Shown here: positions 17,020 through 26,542 of the stretch, in pieces
How positions within the stretch are numbered: position 1 is the stretch's first letter
How the letters are laid out: the number at the start of each line of letters is the position of its first letter
Assembly: GCA_964578835.1 (NCBI GenBank)
Contig: CAZOEL010000006.1
Location: forward strand, 1-64,000
Reading direction: 5' to 3'
Length of the DNA: 64,000 bases
Origin: CAZOEL01 sp964578835
GTDB lineage: Bacteria; Desulfobacterota; Syntrophobacteria; Syntrophobacterales; Syntrophobacteraceae
The notes under the pieces: model-generated
The model's database searches: none
Seen by the model: the letters and a program-made list of their open reading frames with translations, nothing else
What the model was told of the DNA's origin: nothing
Translations under genes and position numbers: made by a program

Positions 17020-18189
17020 CTACAGCCCGGCTTTTTCGCGAAGCGCATCGATCATATCGGTCTTTTCCCAGGTGAAGTCCGGATCGTTGCGTCCAAAGTG
17101 TCCGCCGCTGGCCGTCTTTCTATAAATGGGCCTGAGCAGTTTGAGATGCTTGATCATATTGGCGGGCTTGAAGCTGAACAGCTCCCGTATGATGGCGGCA
17201 ATGCGGTCCGGAGGGATCTTGCTCGTCCCGAAGGTGTCCACCATGAGCGATACGGGCTCGGCCACGCCGATGCTGTAGGCCACCTGCACTTCCACCCGGT
17301 CGGCGAGTCCTGCGGCAACGATATTTTTCGCCACATAGCGAGCCATATAGGAGGCGGTGCGATCCACCTTGGAAGGGTCTTTTCCTGAAAAAGCGCCGCC
17401 GCCGTGGCTTCCCTGGCCGCCATAAGTATCGGCGATGATCTTTCTTCCCGTCATGCCGCAATCGCCCATGGGGCCGCCTATGACAAACCGTCCGGTCGAA
17501 TTGATATAGAATTTGGTCTTGTCGTCCATGAGCTCGGCGGGAACGGTCTTCTTGATGACTTCCTCTATGATGCCTTCCCGAATGGCGTTATAAGAGACAT
17601 TGGGAGTATGCTGAGCCGCGACGACAACTGTATCGATGCGTTTCGGCTTATGGTCCTCGTATTCCACCGTAACCTGGCTTTTCCCATCCGGGCGCAAGAA
17701 GTCGAGGACGCCGGTCTTGCGAACTTCTGCAAGCTTTCTTCCGATCCTGTGGGCGTAATAGATGGGCATCGGCAGCAATACGGGCGTTTCATTACAGGCG
17801 TAACCGAACATGAGTCCCTGATCGCCGGCGCCCTGCTCCTCAAAAAGCCCTTCGCCGGGATTCACGCCCATTGCGATATCGGGCGACTGTTTGTCGATGC
17901 TCGAAATGATGGCGCAGGTTTCCCAGTCAAATCCCATGGCGGAGTCGTTATAACCGATGCCTTTTATAGTGGTGCGAACGATCTCGGGAATATCGACCCA
18001 AGCGGAAGTGGTGATCTCGCCCGCCACGAAAGCGAGCCCCGTCGTCACCAGGGTTTCACAGGCAACGCGAGCCGCCTTGTCTTCTGCAATGATGGCATCC
18101 AGAACGGCATCCGAAATCTGATCGGCCACCTTGTCGGGATGACCTTCCGTTACGGACTCAGAAGTAAAGAGATAATCGTGCATGGACAT
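17020..18189 (-). CDS. metK: S-adenosylmethionine synthetase
   Basis: A 389-residue methionine adenosyltransferase making SAM from methionine and ATP in the cytosol. Signature stretches are TSESVTEGHPDKVADQISD at the N-terminus, GAGDQGLMFGYA (about residues 119-130), and the glycine-rich loop GGGAFSGKDPSKVDRTASY (about residues 260-280). It is immediately upstream of ahcY and 74 bp downstream of panD, with a strong hairpin between. The ATG at 18189 follows GGGAGGAG at about 10 nt. No SAM or SAH riboswitch can be recognised in the short leader. Confidence 0.97.
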   Translation of the reverse strand: MSMHDYLFTSESVTEGHPDKVADQISDAVLDAIIAEDKAARVACETLVTTGLAFVAGEITTSAWVDIPEIVRTTIKGIGYNDSAMGFDWETCAIISSIDKQSPDIAMGVNPGEGLFEEQGAGDQGLMFGYACNETPVLLPMPIYYAHRIGRKLAEVRKTGVLDFLRPDGKSQVTVEYEDHKPKRIDTVVVAAQHTPNVSYNAIREGIIEEVIKKTVPAELMDDKTKFYINSTGRFVIGGPMGDCGMTGRKIIADTYGGQGSHGGGAFSGKDPSKVDRTASYMARYVAKNIVAAGLADRVEVQVAYSIGVAEPVSLMVDTFGTSKIPPDRIAAIIRELFSFKPANMIKHLKLLRPIYRKTASGGHFGRNDPDFTWEKTDMIDALREKAGL

Positions 18190-18214
18190 AAGACCGAGCT
18201 CCTCCCGTGGATTT

Positions 18215-18237
18215 GCGGCGGAAACGGTTTCCGCCGC
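18215..18237. terminator. Strong hairpin between panD and metK
   Basis: GCGGCGGAAAC (18215-18225) and GTTTCCGCCGC (18227-18237) are perfect complements around one base, giving a stem of at least 9 bp with a tight loop. On the minus strand it falls after the panD stop and before the metK ribosome site. No U-tract follows, so it may be a weak terminator or a processing element. Confidence 0.5.
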
Positions 18238-18263
18238 TGTTTGTTCAACATTGGGGGCGGAGT

Positions 18264-18626
18264 TTACACACCCGCCTTTGAAATCGCTTTGTTATTCTGA
18301 CCTACCAATACGACCTTGGGCTTGTGGCCCACTAGCTCCGCCTGCTCATAATGAGCGTAGGTGACGATTATGATCAGGTCTCCCCTGGCGCCCATGCGGG
18401 CCGCCGCTCCATTGAGGCAGATTACTCCGCTGCCGCGCGGACCGGCTATGGCGTAGGTGTCGAACCTGGCGCCATTGTTGATATTGTATATTTTGATCTG
18501 TTCATATTCCATGATATCGGCGGCTTCCATCAAATCTTCATCGATCGAAAGGCTGCCTTCGTATTCCAGGTTAGCTTCGGTAACGCGAGCGCGGTGTATC
18601 TTCGACTTCATCATGAGTCTCTGCAT
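18264..18626 (-). CDS. panD: Aspartate 1-decarboxylase
   Basis: A 120-residue pyruvoyl enzyme converting aspartate to beta-alanine for pantothenate synthesis. The self-processing site Gly24-Ser25 is present (LEYEGSLSID) and falls at the usual numbering when ATG 18626 is used. The segments NNGARFDTYAI and GVICLNGAAARMGARGDLIIIV are typical. Ser25 becomes the pyruvoyl group. It lies 59 nt after panC, so panC-panD is an operon supplying coenzyme A and acyl-carrier cofactors. Confidence 0.97.
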   Translation of the reverse strand: MQRLMMKSKIHRARVTEANLEYEGSLSIDEDLMEAADIMEYEQIKIYNINNGARFDTYAIAGPRGSGVICLNGAAARMGARGDLIIIVTYAHYEQAELVGHKPKVVLVGQNNKAISKAGV

Positions 18627-18685
18627 GGCTTATTCCCTCTTGAAGCGAAATTATCCTCTAAAGGATTTCAATTGAAGAATTTCGA

Positions 18686-19540
18686 CTATTTAGTTCCAGG
18701 CTGAAGCGTACAATTATCGATAAGTCGCGTCTTTCCGACGAAAACCGCGAGAGCCAACAATGTCGGCGCTTCTATGCTGGACACTTCTTCCAGAGTGTCC
18801 GGCCGACAAAGCTTGGCGTAATCGATTCGCACGCCCTCGCCTCCTTCAATGATCTCCCTTACCTTTCCGAGGAGCGTTTCAGCATGCAGCAGCCCTGAAT
18901 CGACCAGCCGCTGGGCTTCCGCAAGGGATCGGCTGAGGCTCAGCGCCGTTTTTCTCTCATCCGGGCTCAGATACGTGTTCCGACTGCTCATAGCGAGTCC
19001 GTCCGCTTCCCGGACTATCGGATGCGTGAGAATTTCCACATCCATATGCAGATCCTGCACCATTCTTCGAATGGTCAGTTGCTGTTGAAAATCCTTTTCA
19101 CCGAAAACCGCCACGTGAGGCTTCACGATATTGAACAATTTCGCGACGACAGTGGAGACCCCACGGAAATGGCCTGGCCGGCTTGCGCCGCACAGAGGCT
19201 TTGTGACTTCGGTTACTTCGACATAGCTCTGATAGCCCTGAGGGTACATCTCCTCGCTGCTTGGCGTGAATACGACATCCACTCCCACTTGAGCCGCCAA
19301 AGCCAGATCCCTTTCAAGATTCCGGGGATAGCGCTGAAAATCTTCCCCGGGTCCGAACTGGGTCTTATTGACAAATATACTGATAACTACCACGTCTCCA
19401 CGCTCACGGGCTGCCCGCATTAAAGTCAGGTGTCCGTCATGGAGATACCCCATCGTTGGAACGAATGCGATCCGTTTTCCCTTGCCTCGCCAGGCGTCCG
19501 CCTGCTGCTGCATCTCGGAAATGCCTTCGATGATGCGCAT
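18686..19540 (-). CDS. panC: Pantothenate synthetase
   Basis: A 284-residue ATP-dependent ligase joining pantoate and beta-alanine. It shows the class-I synthetase-like motif PTMGYLHDGHLTLM (HxGH-type), then RYPRNLERDL, VFGEKDFQQ (KD in the active site) and AMSSRNTYLSPDER, corresponding to the KMSKS-like loop. ATG 19540 has a GGAGG site about 4 nt upstream. It is first in the panC-panD pair and divergent from the wrbA-like gene. Confidence 0.97.
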   Translation of the reverse strand: MRIIEGISEMQQQADAWRGKGKRIAFVPTMGYLHDGHLTLMRAARERGDVVVISIFVNKTQFGPGEDFQRYPRNLERDLALAAQVGVDVVFTPSSEEMYPQGYQSYVEVTEVTKPLCGASRPGHFRGVSTVVAKLFNIVKPHVAVFGEKDFQQQLTIRRMVQDLHMDVEILTHPIVREADGLAMSSRNTYLSPDERKTALSLSRSLAEAQRLVDSGLLHAETLLGKVREIIEGGEGVRIDYAKLCRPDTLEEVSSIEAPTLLALAVFVGKTRLIDNCTLQPGTK

Positions 19541-19971
19541 ATGGCCTCCTCATAAATAGTGCCGCCAATTCTAAAATGCCTTCCATCCATTTCGGATGGC
19601 GTCTTCGCGAAGATAGCTCATGGAATAAAAAGACTCATCGTTTTTCGTCTCAGTCCTGGCTGGATCCAAGCGAAACCCACCCCTGTCAAACCCTGCCTCA
19701 CTATCAGGGCATCAATGCTTTGTCAAGCAGTATATAAGGTTGGAAGATTTATGAATATCACTCCTGAGCCAAGCGGGCTTAACCCACAAGCCCAAAACAT
19801 CTTCTTTCCTTAAAGCGCTCATAAGCTTGCTTCCCAAGGCATGATCAGCTGATTATATTCATTTACAGTTGCTGCAGAAAAGATATTTCTTTCCCATTAC
19901 CCACATCCGGACGATGCTCTCGCTGATCTGAAGCGGGCGGCTGCAAACTGAACCTGAAGGAGCAAGACCAG
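19541..19971. other. Divergent intergenic region panC / wrbA-like
   Basis: These 431 bp carry no supported gene. Promoters for both flanking genes must lie here, but I see no clear consensus pair. No riboswitch is recognised. Confidence 0.5.
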
Positions 19972-20589
19972 ATGAAAGTGCTGATTGTCTACCACAGCGT
20001 ATATGGACATGTATTCTATCTGGCCAGAGCTATCGAAGAAGGAGCTCGGCAGGTCGACGGCATAGAGCCGGTTCTTCGCCGCGTCGAAGAGTTTCCGAGC
20101 GTGGATGAGTGGATAAGCGGGAACGAAATGGCCAGTAGAGTGAGACAAGAACAGCAGGGGATTCCCGTTTGCTCCATTGACGACCTGCGTGAGGCCGAGG
20201 GCGTTGTTTTCGGCTCTGCAGGCCGTTATGGCAACATGTCCGCCCAGATGAAATTCTTTATCGATTCGACCGTCGGCCTCTGGATTAATGGCGAGATGGA
20301 AGGAAAGCCCGCGGGTCTCTTCGTCGCGTCCGGAACAACTCATGGCGGACAGGAGGCGGCGCTTCTCACCATGATGATCCCCCTTTTGCAGCTTGGCATG
20401 ATCATAGTGGGAGTGCCCTTCTCAACCCCGGGCATGCTGCACGCGGAGGCCCGGGGAGGAACCCCTTTCGGAGCATCGACAATAGCCGGTCCGAAAAACG
20501 ATCTCCTTCCGGCCCCGGAAGACCTGGAGATCGCAAGGGCTCTGGGCCGCCGCGTATCCGAAACAGCCTTGAAGCTCAGAAGCCGGTAG
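19972..20589 (+). CDS. wrbA: WrbA-type NAD(P)H:quinone oxidoreductase
   Basis: A 205-residue flavodoxin-like protein of the WrbA group, which reduces quinones by two electrons using FMN. The phosphate-binding loop HSVYGHVFYLARAIEEGA opens the protein. GSAGRYGNMSAQMKFFIDST (about residues 82-101) and SGTTHGGQEAAL (about 121-132) are the further FMN and active-site segments. The family is tetrameric and cytosolic and often protects against oxidative stress. It is a single gene convergent with the epimerase, 31 bp away. Confidence 0.92.
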   Translation: MKVLIVYHSVYGHVFYLARAIEEGARQVDGIEPVLRRVEEFPSVDEWISGNEMASRVRQEQQGIPVCSIDDLREAEGVVFGSAGRYGNMSAQMKFFIDSTVGLWINGEMEGKPAGLFVASGTTHGGQEAALLTMMIPLLQLGMIIVGVPFSTPGMLHAEARGGTPFGASTIAGPKNDLLPAPEDLEIARALGRRVSETALKLRSR

Positions 20590-20620
20590 AGTCTTTCAGA
20601 AGCCGGCAAAATAAGCCACA

Positions 20621-21460
20621 CTACCCAACAGACCTGTTCCGGAGCCACTTATCGATATACTCGAACGCTTCCTGAGCGGCATTCCTCGCATCCGCCTCGT
20701 AGGTATACAGCTCGACCGTAACAAAGCCTTCATAGCCCGTCCCGTCAATGGCTTCCAGAACCCGGGGCAGATCGATGGCCCCTTTGCCCGGCATCAGGTG
20801 ATAATGCTCTCGAGAGGAGGCGATATCTTCCATGTGATAATGAGACGTAATCTCCTTCAACTCTTCGACCAGTTTGCACGGATCTTCCCCGACACAGAAA
20901 AAGTGGCCTATATCGAAGTTGAGCCCAAACACGGCGGGATCGAGGGTCGCGAAGAGATCGAGAAATTGAGAGCTGTTCTCTATGAGAAGGCCGGGCTCGG
21001 GCTCTATGAGAATCTTGATCCCCTTCTCTCTCGCTCTCTTTTCGACGGCCTCGAGCCCTTCCTTAAAGAACTTCATGCCTTCTTCACGCGTCATCCCCTG
21101 GAGAGGACCTCCGGGCTCCGTTGAAATGGCGGCGGCGCCAAGCTTTTCAGCCAGATCGATGCACCGGAGAGTATAATCGACGCGCTTTGAGCGAAGCTCC
21201 GGCTCTTTCTCGATCCATGAAGGGTGGTACGTGTCTCCGTCCGCATGATGCATGAAAGCATTGATGTTGGATATCTCGAGGGACTCTCTAGCGAGAGCCT
21301 GCCTGACGGCATCTATATCTTCCTCTGTCAGATGGAGAGGAAAAGCATGGGGAACGTCAGCCATGATCTCGACGCCCTGATAGCCCGAAGCAGCAATGAT
21401 TTTGATGGAATCAACCAGAGAATACAGACGAAAAGCGTTGGAGCTGAAAGCAAATTTCAT
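20621..21460 (-). CDS. Sugar phosphate isomerase/epimerase-like TIM-barrel protein
   Basis: A 279-residue protein of the AP-endonuclease-2/xylose-isomerase-like TIM-barrel family. Barrel segments GYQGVEIMAD, ISNINAF, IKILIEPEPG, FGLNFDIGHF, HYHMEDI and FVTVELY supply the usual Glu, Asp and His metal ligands. Family members isomerise or epimerise sugars and related polyols, and the actual substrate is not shown. The ATG at 21460 lies inside the 3' end of the sanA-like gene (50-bp overlap), behind an AAGGGTAAGG ribosome site, so the two are translationally close and probably co-expressed. Confidence 0.82.
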   Translation of the reverse strand: MKFAFSSNAFRLYSLVDSIKIIAASGYQGVEIMADVPHAFPLHLTEEDIDAVRQALARESLEISNINAFMHHADGDTYHPSWIEKEPELRSKRVDYTLRCIDLAEKLGAAAISTEPGGPLQGMTREEGMKFFKEGLEAVEKRAREKGIKILIEPEPGLLIENSSQFLDLFATLDPAVFGLNFDIGHFFCVGEDPCKLVEELKEITSHYHMEDIASSREHYHLMPGKGAIDLPRVLEAIDGTGYEGFVTVELYTYEADARNAAQEAFEYIDKWLRNRSVG

Positions 21461-22148
21461 CCTTACCCTTCTCTTCCTCGTGATTAAGCAAATGTAATGG
21501 GAATCCTATCCTTATGGGCTCGCCCAAAAACTTCGGCGAGCTCTTCAGCACCTTCAAATCCAGAATGCACTTCACTCTGGCGAATCTTTCCCTCACTACC
21601 GTCGTGAAATCGTCAAAAACGCCGACGTCCCGCGCGTTGAAGCCATAGACGTCGATGCCGTAATTTCTCGCGATGTAGATCGCTCGTTCATTGTGGTATT
21701 TCTGGGAAACAACAATGAACCTTTTCAGCCCAAAGACTTCCTTGGCGCGAACGATCGAGTCCAACGTCCGGAAACCGGCATAATCACAATAGATCCTCTC
21801 TTTCGGCACGCCTTCTTTGATCAGATCTTTCTTCATCAGACGAGGCTCGTTGTATCGCACGGTGCTGTTATCGCCCGAAACCAGCATATAGGAAGCTTTG
21901 CCGGCTTTGAAGAGCTCAACTGCCGCTTTTATCCTGTATTGATAGTGCAGATTGAACTGCCTTCGGGAGACTTTGCGAGCCGTCCCCAGAACCACAGCCA
22001 CGTCACAGGCGGGGACCGCTTCAACATCGTCAAAAGACGCAGAAACGCCCGCTGAAGTCACCAGGTAATCACACGCTCCGATGAGGCATAGAAGGCTGAT
22101 CACCGGCAAGAGTAACAGACTCGCAACCTTTCTTCCGCTCAGTATCAT
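21411..22148 (-). CDS. sanA: SanA/DUF218-family inner membrane protein
   Basis: A 245-residue protein with one N-terminal membrane segment (about residues 8-25) and a periplasmic DUF218 domain. AVVLGTARKV, LVSGDNSTVRYNEPRLMKKD, DYAGFRTLDSIVRAKEVF and SQKYHNERAIYIA match E. coli SanA/SfiX closely. SanA affects the envelope barrier to vancomycin at high temperature, by a mechanism that is still unclear. The C-terminal 20 residues past PKFLGEPIRI are extra and overlap the downstream epimerase gene. The ribosome site is weak (GGCAGAG). Confidence 0.88.
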   Translation of the reverse strand: MILSGRKVASLLLLPVISLLCLIGACDYLVTSAGVSASFDDVEAVPACDVAVVLGTARKVSRRQFNLHYQYRIKAAVELFKAGKASYMLVSGDNSTVRYNEPRLMKKDLIKEGVPKERIYCDYAGFRTLDSIVRAKEVFGLKRFIVVSQKYHNERAIYIARNYGIDVYGFNARDVGVFDDFTTVVRERFARVKCILDLKVLKSSPKFLGEPIRIGFPLHLLNHEEEKGKDEICFQLQRFSSVFSG

Positions 22149-22657
22149 CTCTGCCGATCAATTTGCTGCTTGTCCATGTTCCTACCAACAACTGATCCAT
22201 GAATAACAGTTTTGGGCAAATCAGATCAAGCATTCATATTGTTTTTTTCGGAGAGCGACGCCGGGAAAGGCTTGATGAAATTGCTGCAATTCATTCGAAT
22301 GGTCTTTTTCGCAAAGGTCTTGACAGGCTCAAGGGCGGTATTCTATACGATGGATGTTGGCTATTAAAGGTTTTACAGACTTTGGCCACAGGATCCGGCT
22401 AAAAGTACGCAATCTGGAGAGGCTCTCCAACCGTCCCCCGTCTTCTTCGACAGCGAAAAGCTCCCAGCCTCAGCCCCAGCAGCCTGTGAATCGCATCTAG
22501 CTTTGGCTGCGTCGTTGAATTCAGCGCAAAAGCGCCAATAGCTTCATCATAGCATCACGAATAAGATTCTTTCAGTCGTTGATTGACGGGTATTCATCGT
22601 CTGCTCGCAAGGCATGACGCTTCGGCAACCTGTGGTCACTAAAAAAAGGAGAGCAAG
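22149..22657. other. Intergenic region upstream of the Liv-type operon
   Basis: There is no supported gene in these 509 bp. The region must hold the promoters of the divergent sanA-like gene and the ABC operon. I found no -24/-12 element and no obvious riboswitch. Confidence 0.5.
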
Positions 22658-23881
22658 ATGCGCGGAAAAAGGTTTTTCCTGGTTTTGGCATGTATCGGGG
22701 TTTTTCTTGTTTCCATTTCGGCGCAGAGCCCGGCTATGGCCGCCAAGCCGCTGAAGATCGGCATCGTGGACACGTACAGCGGGCCTCCCAGCACTTACAC
22801 CAATGACGTCAGAGACGCATTCACGATGTCTATGGACAAAGCGAATGCGGCCGGCGGGATACTCGGAAGCAAGGTCGAGATAGTGACCAGAGATGACAAG
22901 TTCAAAGTGGACGTGGGTCTTAGCGCTGCAAAAGAGCTGATAATGAACGAGCAGGTGGATATCCTCATGGGAACGATCAACAGCGCTCTCACTCTCGCGG
23001 TTTCCGACCTGTGCAAAAAAGAGAAAATGCCTTTTCTGGTGACTTTCGCCAAAAGCGACAACATAACAGGCGCAAACGGTCACAGATATGTCTTCTCGCT
23101 TAATGAAAACACGGCCATGGTCGGCAAGGGCGCCGCAGTGTTCATGGCCAAAAAGCCCTATGTGAAGTACTGGATCGCCGGCAGCGACTATGAGTACGGA
23201 CACGCGCTCGCCGACGAGCTCTGGAAGAATATTCAGAAGCTCAAGCCTGAAGCGACGCTGCTCGGACAATCCTGGTGGAAGGTGGGAGAGCCCGATTTCA
23301 ACACCTACATGACAGCCATCCTTGCGGCAAAACCGGATTGCGTGATCGTGGCCACCGGAGGCCGGGACAATGTGCCGTTTCTCAAAGCAGCCAAGGCATC
23401 CGCTTTCAACGAGCAGATTCCCTTTTTCATGCATACGGCCACCGAGCTTGCGACTTTGAAGCCGCTGGGACCGGATGCTCCGGAAGGCGTGCTGGGGACC
23501 TCCAACTATTTCTTCTATTACCCTGAGACTCCTGAAAATAAAGCTTTCGCCAAAGAGTTCCAGGAAAAGTTCAATAGAGAGCCCACCGTGGGCGCGTTCT
23601 ACGGCCACCTGGCCGCCCAGTTCATGCAGAAAGCTTTCGAAAAAGCCGGCGCGCTGGACAAAGAAAAATTCATCGACGCAATGGAAGGTCTGACCGTAAG
23701 CAGTCCTCTGGGCGACATCACGATGCGCGCATACGATCACCAGGTTTCGCTGCCTATGTTCATGGGCGTCACGAAGAAATCGCCGGACCACAACTTTCTT
23801 ATAGCGTCCGATATAGTTATGATTCCGGCCGAAGAGACCATGCCTTCTATAGAGGAGATCAAAAAGCTGCGCGAGAAATAG
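22658..23881 (+). CDS. Liv-type ABC transporter substrate-binding protein
   Basis: A 407-residue periplasmic receptor of the branched-chain amino-acid (HAAT) family. Residues 1 to about 29 are a signal peptide ending AMA-AKP. The mature protein has the type-I fold typical of LivK relatives: KIGIVDTYSGP, AANAAGG-type turn and ILGSKVEIVTRDDKFK, then MGTINSALTLAVSDLC. A strong AAAAGGAGAG site precedes the ATG. Such receptors bind amino acids, amides, aromatic acids or short carboxylates, so the ligand cannot be read from sequence. The lutABC genes downstream make lactate or another hydroxy acid worth considering. It is the first gene of a five-gene transporter operon. Confidence 0.9.
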   Translation: MRGKRFFLVLACIGVFLVSISAQSPAMAAKPLKIGIVDTYSGPPSTYTNDVRDAFTMSMDKANAAGGILGSKVEIVTRDDKFKVDVGLSAAKELIMNEQVDILMGTINSALTLAVSDLCKKEKMPFLVTFAKSDNITGANGHRYVFSLNENTAMVGKGAAVFMAKKPYVKYWIAGSDYEYGHALADELWKNIQKLKPEATLLGQSWWKVGEPDFNTYMTAILAAKPDCVIVATGGRDNVPFLKAAKASAFNEQIPFFMHTATELATLKPLGPDAPEGVLGTSNYFFYYPETPENKAFAKEFQEKFNREPTVGAFYGHLAAQFMQKAFEKAGALDKEKFIDAMEGLTVSSPLGDITMRAYDHQVSLPMFMGVTKKSPDHNFLIASDIVMIPAEETMPSIEEIKKLREK

Positions 23882-23948
23882 CGCGGAAGATGCAACAGCT
23901 GTTTGTAGCGCAAACCTCCGGCGCCCAGGAAAGGAGAGGAAATCTGTC

Positions 23949-24833
23949 GTGACAATAACCGTGGAAGCCCTGAGCCAGCAGATTCTGGTAGGGCTAAGCA
24001 AGACAACAGTCCTGTTTATCGTTGCTTCCGGACTCAGCCTTGTGCTTGGAGTTCTGCGGATTCCCAATATTTTTCACGGCTCTCTGTACATGATCGGAGC
24101 TTTTCTCGCCTATACGATAACGACATCGCTGGGCGGAAGCCTCCCGGCTTTTTTCCTGGCTCTTCTTGCAGCGCCCGCGATAGTCGCTCTCATAAGCCTT
24201 GCGCTGGAGCGCGGATTGCTTTGCCATCTGAGCGAGCGCGAGCACATCATGCAGCTTCTGTTCACCTTCTCCCTCGCCCTCATATTCGGAGATCTGGTGA
24301 AAATAATATGGGGACCGGACTACCGGTCCCTTTCCCTTCCCCCTCTTTTCAAGGGATCGGTTTCATGGCTCGGTCTGCGTGTTCCTCGCTATAATCTTTT
24401 CTTGCTTTGCGTGGGTCCCTTGGTGGCCATGGGGCTTTATCTGCTGATCAACAAGACCAAGATGGGCAAGATCGCCCGGGCCGCCGCCGTTCACCGGGAG
24501 ATGGTGGGAGCGGTGGGAATCAACGTTGGTCTCGTTTCCGCCTCGGCATTCGCCATCGGGTGCTTCCTTGCGGGATTAGGAGGGGCGTTGATAGCGCCGA
24601 TCCAAAACATCACGCAGGGAATGGATCATTCGATCATCATCGAGACATTCCTTATCGTAATCATGGGCGGACTGGGAAACATATGGGGAGCTCTGCTCGG
24701 AGCGCTCATCTTTGGGCTAACAGACGCTTTAGGGGTGCTCATCTGGCCCCAGTTCGCCATTGTCTTTCCTTATGTCGCGGTAATTACCGTCCTCATGCTG
24801 AGGCCTACCGGCCTTCTCAAATCCACTTGGTAG
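23949..24833 (+). CDS. livH: Liv-type ABC transporter permease (LivH family)
   Basis: A 294-residue integral membrane permease with about eight hydrophobic helices. ALSQQILVGLSKTTVLFIVA, RAAAVHREMVGAVGINV (coupling segment) and GLGNIWGALLGALIFG are typical of LivH. GTG 23949 is chosen because AGGAGAGG lies about 9 nt upstream. It pairs with the LivM-type permease next door to form the channel for the substrate delivered by the binding protein. Confidence 0.92.
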   Translation: MTITVEALSQQILVGLSKTTVLFIVASGLSLVLGVLRIPNIFHGSLYMIGAFLAYTITTSLGGSLPAFFLALLAAPAIVALISLALERGLLCHLSEREHIMQLLFTFSLALIFGDLVKIIWGPDYRSLSLPPLFKGSVSWLGLRVPRYNLFLLCVGPLVAMGLYLLINKTKMGKIARAAAVHREMVGAVGINVGLVSASAFAIGCFLAGLGGALIAPIQNITQGMDHSIIIETFLIVIMGGLGNIWGALLGALIFGLTDALGVLIWPQFAIVFPYVAVITVLMLRPTGLLKSTW

Positions 24834-24843
24834 GAGGCGAAGC

Positions 24844-25803
24844 GTGTTTCGAAGTTCTTCGGGTCTGAGACAGACGGGTCTTTTGCTTGCCGCTTTCATC
24901 CTTTTGCTTTTGCTTCCCTTGGGATTTTCCCGTTTTTACGTCTACCTCGCTTCCATCATCCTGATAATGGGCCTTGCAGCCACCAGTCTCAATCTCGTCC
25001 TGGGCTTCGGCGGCATGTACCAATTCCACCACGCCGTGTTTTACGGCATCGGAGCGTACGCTTTCGCACTCACCATCACACGCGCCGAAGCGCCTTTCTG
25101 GATGGCCATTTTGGCGGCCCCAATCGCCGGAGCGCTGCTCGGCTTTCTGATGGGCTTGATCTGCGTGCGCCTCTCCAAGCTCTATTTCGGAATGCTTCAA
25201 ATCTCTTTGGGCTCTCTCGTCTGGGCGATCGTTTTTCGATGGTACTCTTTTACGAACGGCGATGACGGGATTCACGGCATCCCTCTTCCAGAAGCGATCT
25301 CCTCCTCCACGGGCGCTTATTATTTCATCCTCATTTCCGTTGCCTTATGCCTTTTCCTCATGTACAGGGTCGTGAATTCGCCATTTGGGAAGATTTTTCA
25401 GGCCATTCGCGACAATCCGGAGCGCAGCGAAGCCATAGGGGTCAACGTCAAACGCCACCAGCTCATCGGGCTGGTCCTAGCCGCTTTTTTTGCCGGCGTC
25501 GCCGGGGCGCTTTACGCCATCGTCGAAGGCTCCATCGTACCCGATCTGCTCTTCTGGACCCTCTCGCTGGAAATCCTGATCATGTGTCTGCTCGGCGGCT
25601 GGTTCACTTTCTTCGGCCCGATGATCGGGGCGGCCATCATGTTGAGTCTCCGCACCTTTGCCGGGATGTACACCGAGCACTGGACTCTCATTCTGGGGCT
25701 CATCCTGCTTGTGCTGATCTTCTTTCTCCCGGAAGGGGTTTTTGGGTTCTTTATGAAGTTTTTGTCGCCGCAGGCCCAGGCGCTTACAGGGGAGGAGAAA
25801 TAG
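24844..25803 (+). CDS. livM: Liv-type ABC transporter permease (LivM family)
   Basis: A 319-residue permease with 9-10 hydrophobic segments. AATSLNLVLGFGGMYQFHHA and the coupling loop FQAIRDNPERSEAIGVNVKR followed by AAFFAGVAGALYAI are LivM hallmarks. GTG 24844 follows GGAGG at 6 nt and begins 10 nt after the livH stop. The C-terminus ends in the cytoplasm (ALTGEEK). Confidence 0.92.
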   Translation: MFRSSSGLRQTGLLLAAFILLLLLPLGFSRFYVYLASIILIMGLAATSLNLVLGFGGMYQFHHAVFYGIGAYAFALTITRAEAPFWMAILAAPIAGALLGFLMGLICVRLSKLYFGMLQISLGSLVWAIVFRWYSFTNGDDGIHGIPLPEAISSSTGAYYFILISVALCLFLMYRVVNSPFGKIFQAIRDNPERSEAIGVNVKRHQLIGLVLAAFFAGVAGALYAIVEGSIVPDLLFWTLSLEILIMCLLGGWFTFFGPMIGAAIMLSLRTFAGMYTEHWTLILGLILLVLIFFLPEGVFGFFMKFLSPQAQALTGEEK

Positions 25804-25804
25804 G

Positions 25805-26542
25805 ATGCTGCGGGTGGAGAATGTGAGGAAGTCGTTCGACCGGTTCACCGCCGTGTCAGACGCCAATTTGAACATCGAAAAGGGCAAGGTCGTCGCTATC
25901 ATAGGCCCGAACGGCGCCGGCAAGTCCACGTTGTTCAAACTGATCACGGGACATCTGAAGCCCGATTCCGGGCGCATCCTCTTCAAGGGAGAGCCCATCA
26001 CGGGTTTGTCTCCGCATCAGATTTGCCGCAAGGGCATCAGCCTGGCGTTCCAGATCGTAAACATCTTCAGCCGCATGACCGTTTTTGAAAACGTTCAGGT
26101 CGCGGTTCTTTCCCGCCTGGGAAAGTCCAGCAATATCGTCCGCTCAGCCGGCAACATGGCGCGCCGGGAGACGATAGAAATTCTCGAAAGCGTCGGTTTG
26201 CTCGACAAAGCGCACAGGATAAGCGGGACCCTCTCCCATGGCGACCAGAAAGTGCTGGAGATGGCCGTCGCCATCAGCACTGGGCCGGAGTTGTTGATTT
26301 TGGACGAGCCCACCGCCGGGATGTCTCCCGAAGAAACGGCGGTGTGCATCGAGCTCATCAAGCATTTGTCCGCAAACCTCGGTCTTACGGTTCTATTTTG
26401 CGAGCACGACATGGACCTCGTTTTTTCGATCTCCGACGAGATCATGGTTTTGCGACATGGAAAGACTCTCGTGCAGGACCGCCCTGAAGCAGTGCGCGAC
26501 AATCAGGCCGTACAGGAAGCTTACCTTGGTGGAGGCTGCTGA
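25805..26542 (+). CDS. livG: Liv-type ABC transporter ATP-binding protein (LivG family)
   Basis: A 245-residue ATPase with Walker A GPNGAGKST (about residues 35-43), Q-loop FQIVNIFSRMTV, signature LSHGDQKVLEMA (GDQ in place of GGQ), Walker B LLILDEPTAGM and switch His in CEHDM. The long insert after the Q-loop is characteristic of LivG. It starts immediately after the livM stop behind a GGGGAGGAG site, and its stop overlaps the next ATG (TGATG). With LivF it powers uptake through LivHM. Confidence 0.93.
   Translation: MLRVENVRKSFDRFTAVSDANLNIEKGKVVAIIGPNGAGKSTLFKLITGHLKPDSGRILFKGEPITGLSPHQICRKGISLAFQIVNIFSRMTVFENVQVAVLSRLGKSSNIVRSAGNMARRETIEILESVGLLDKAHRISGTLSHGDQKVLEMAVAISTGPELLILDEPTAGMSPEETAVCIELIKHLSANLGLTVLFCEHDMDLVFSISDEIMVLRHGKTLVQDRPEAVRDNQAVQEAYLGGGC

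Noticed and set aside
18190..18263. SAM or SAH riboswitch before metK
   Set aside because: The leader is only 74 bp and contains a simple hairpin; no conserved riboswitch core is seen.
22547..24067. 506-codon minus-strand frame across the Liv binding-protein gene
   Set aside because: It lies antisense to a clear transporter gene, with no recognisable domain; high coding bias of the real gene explains it.
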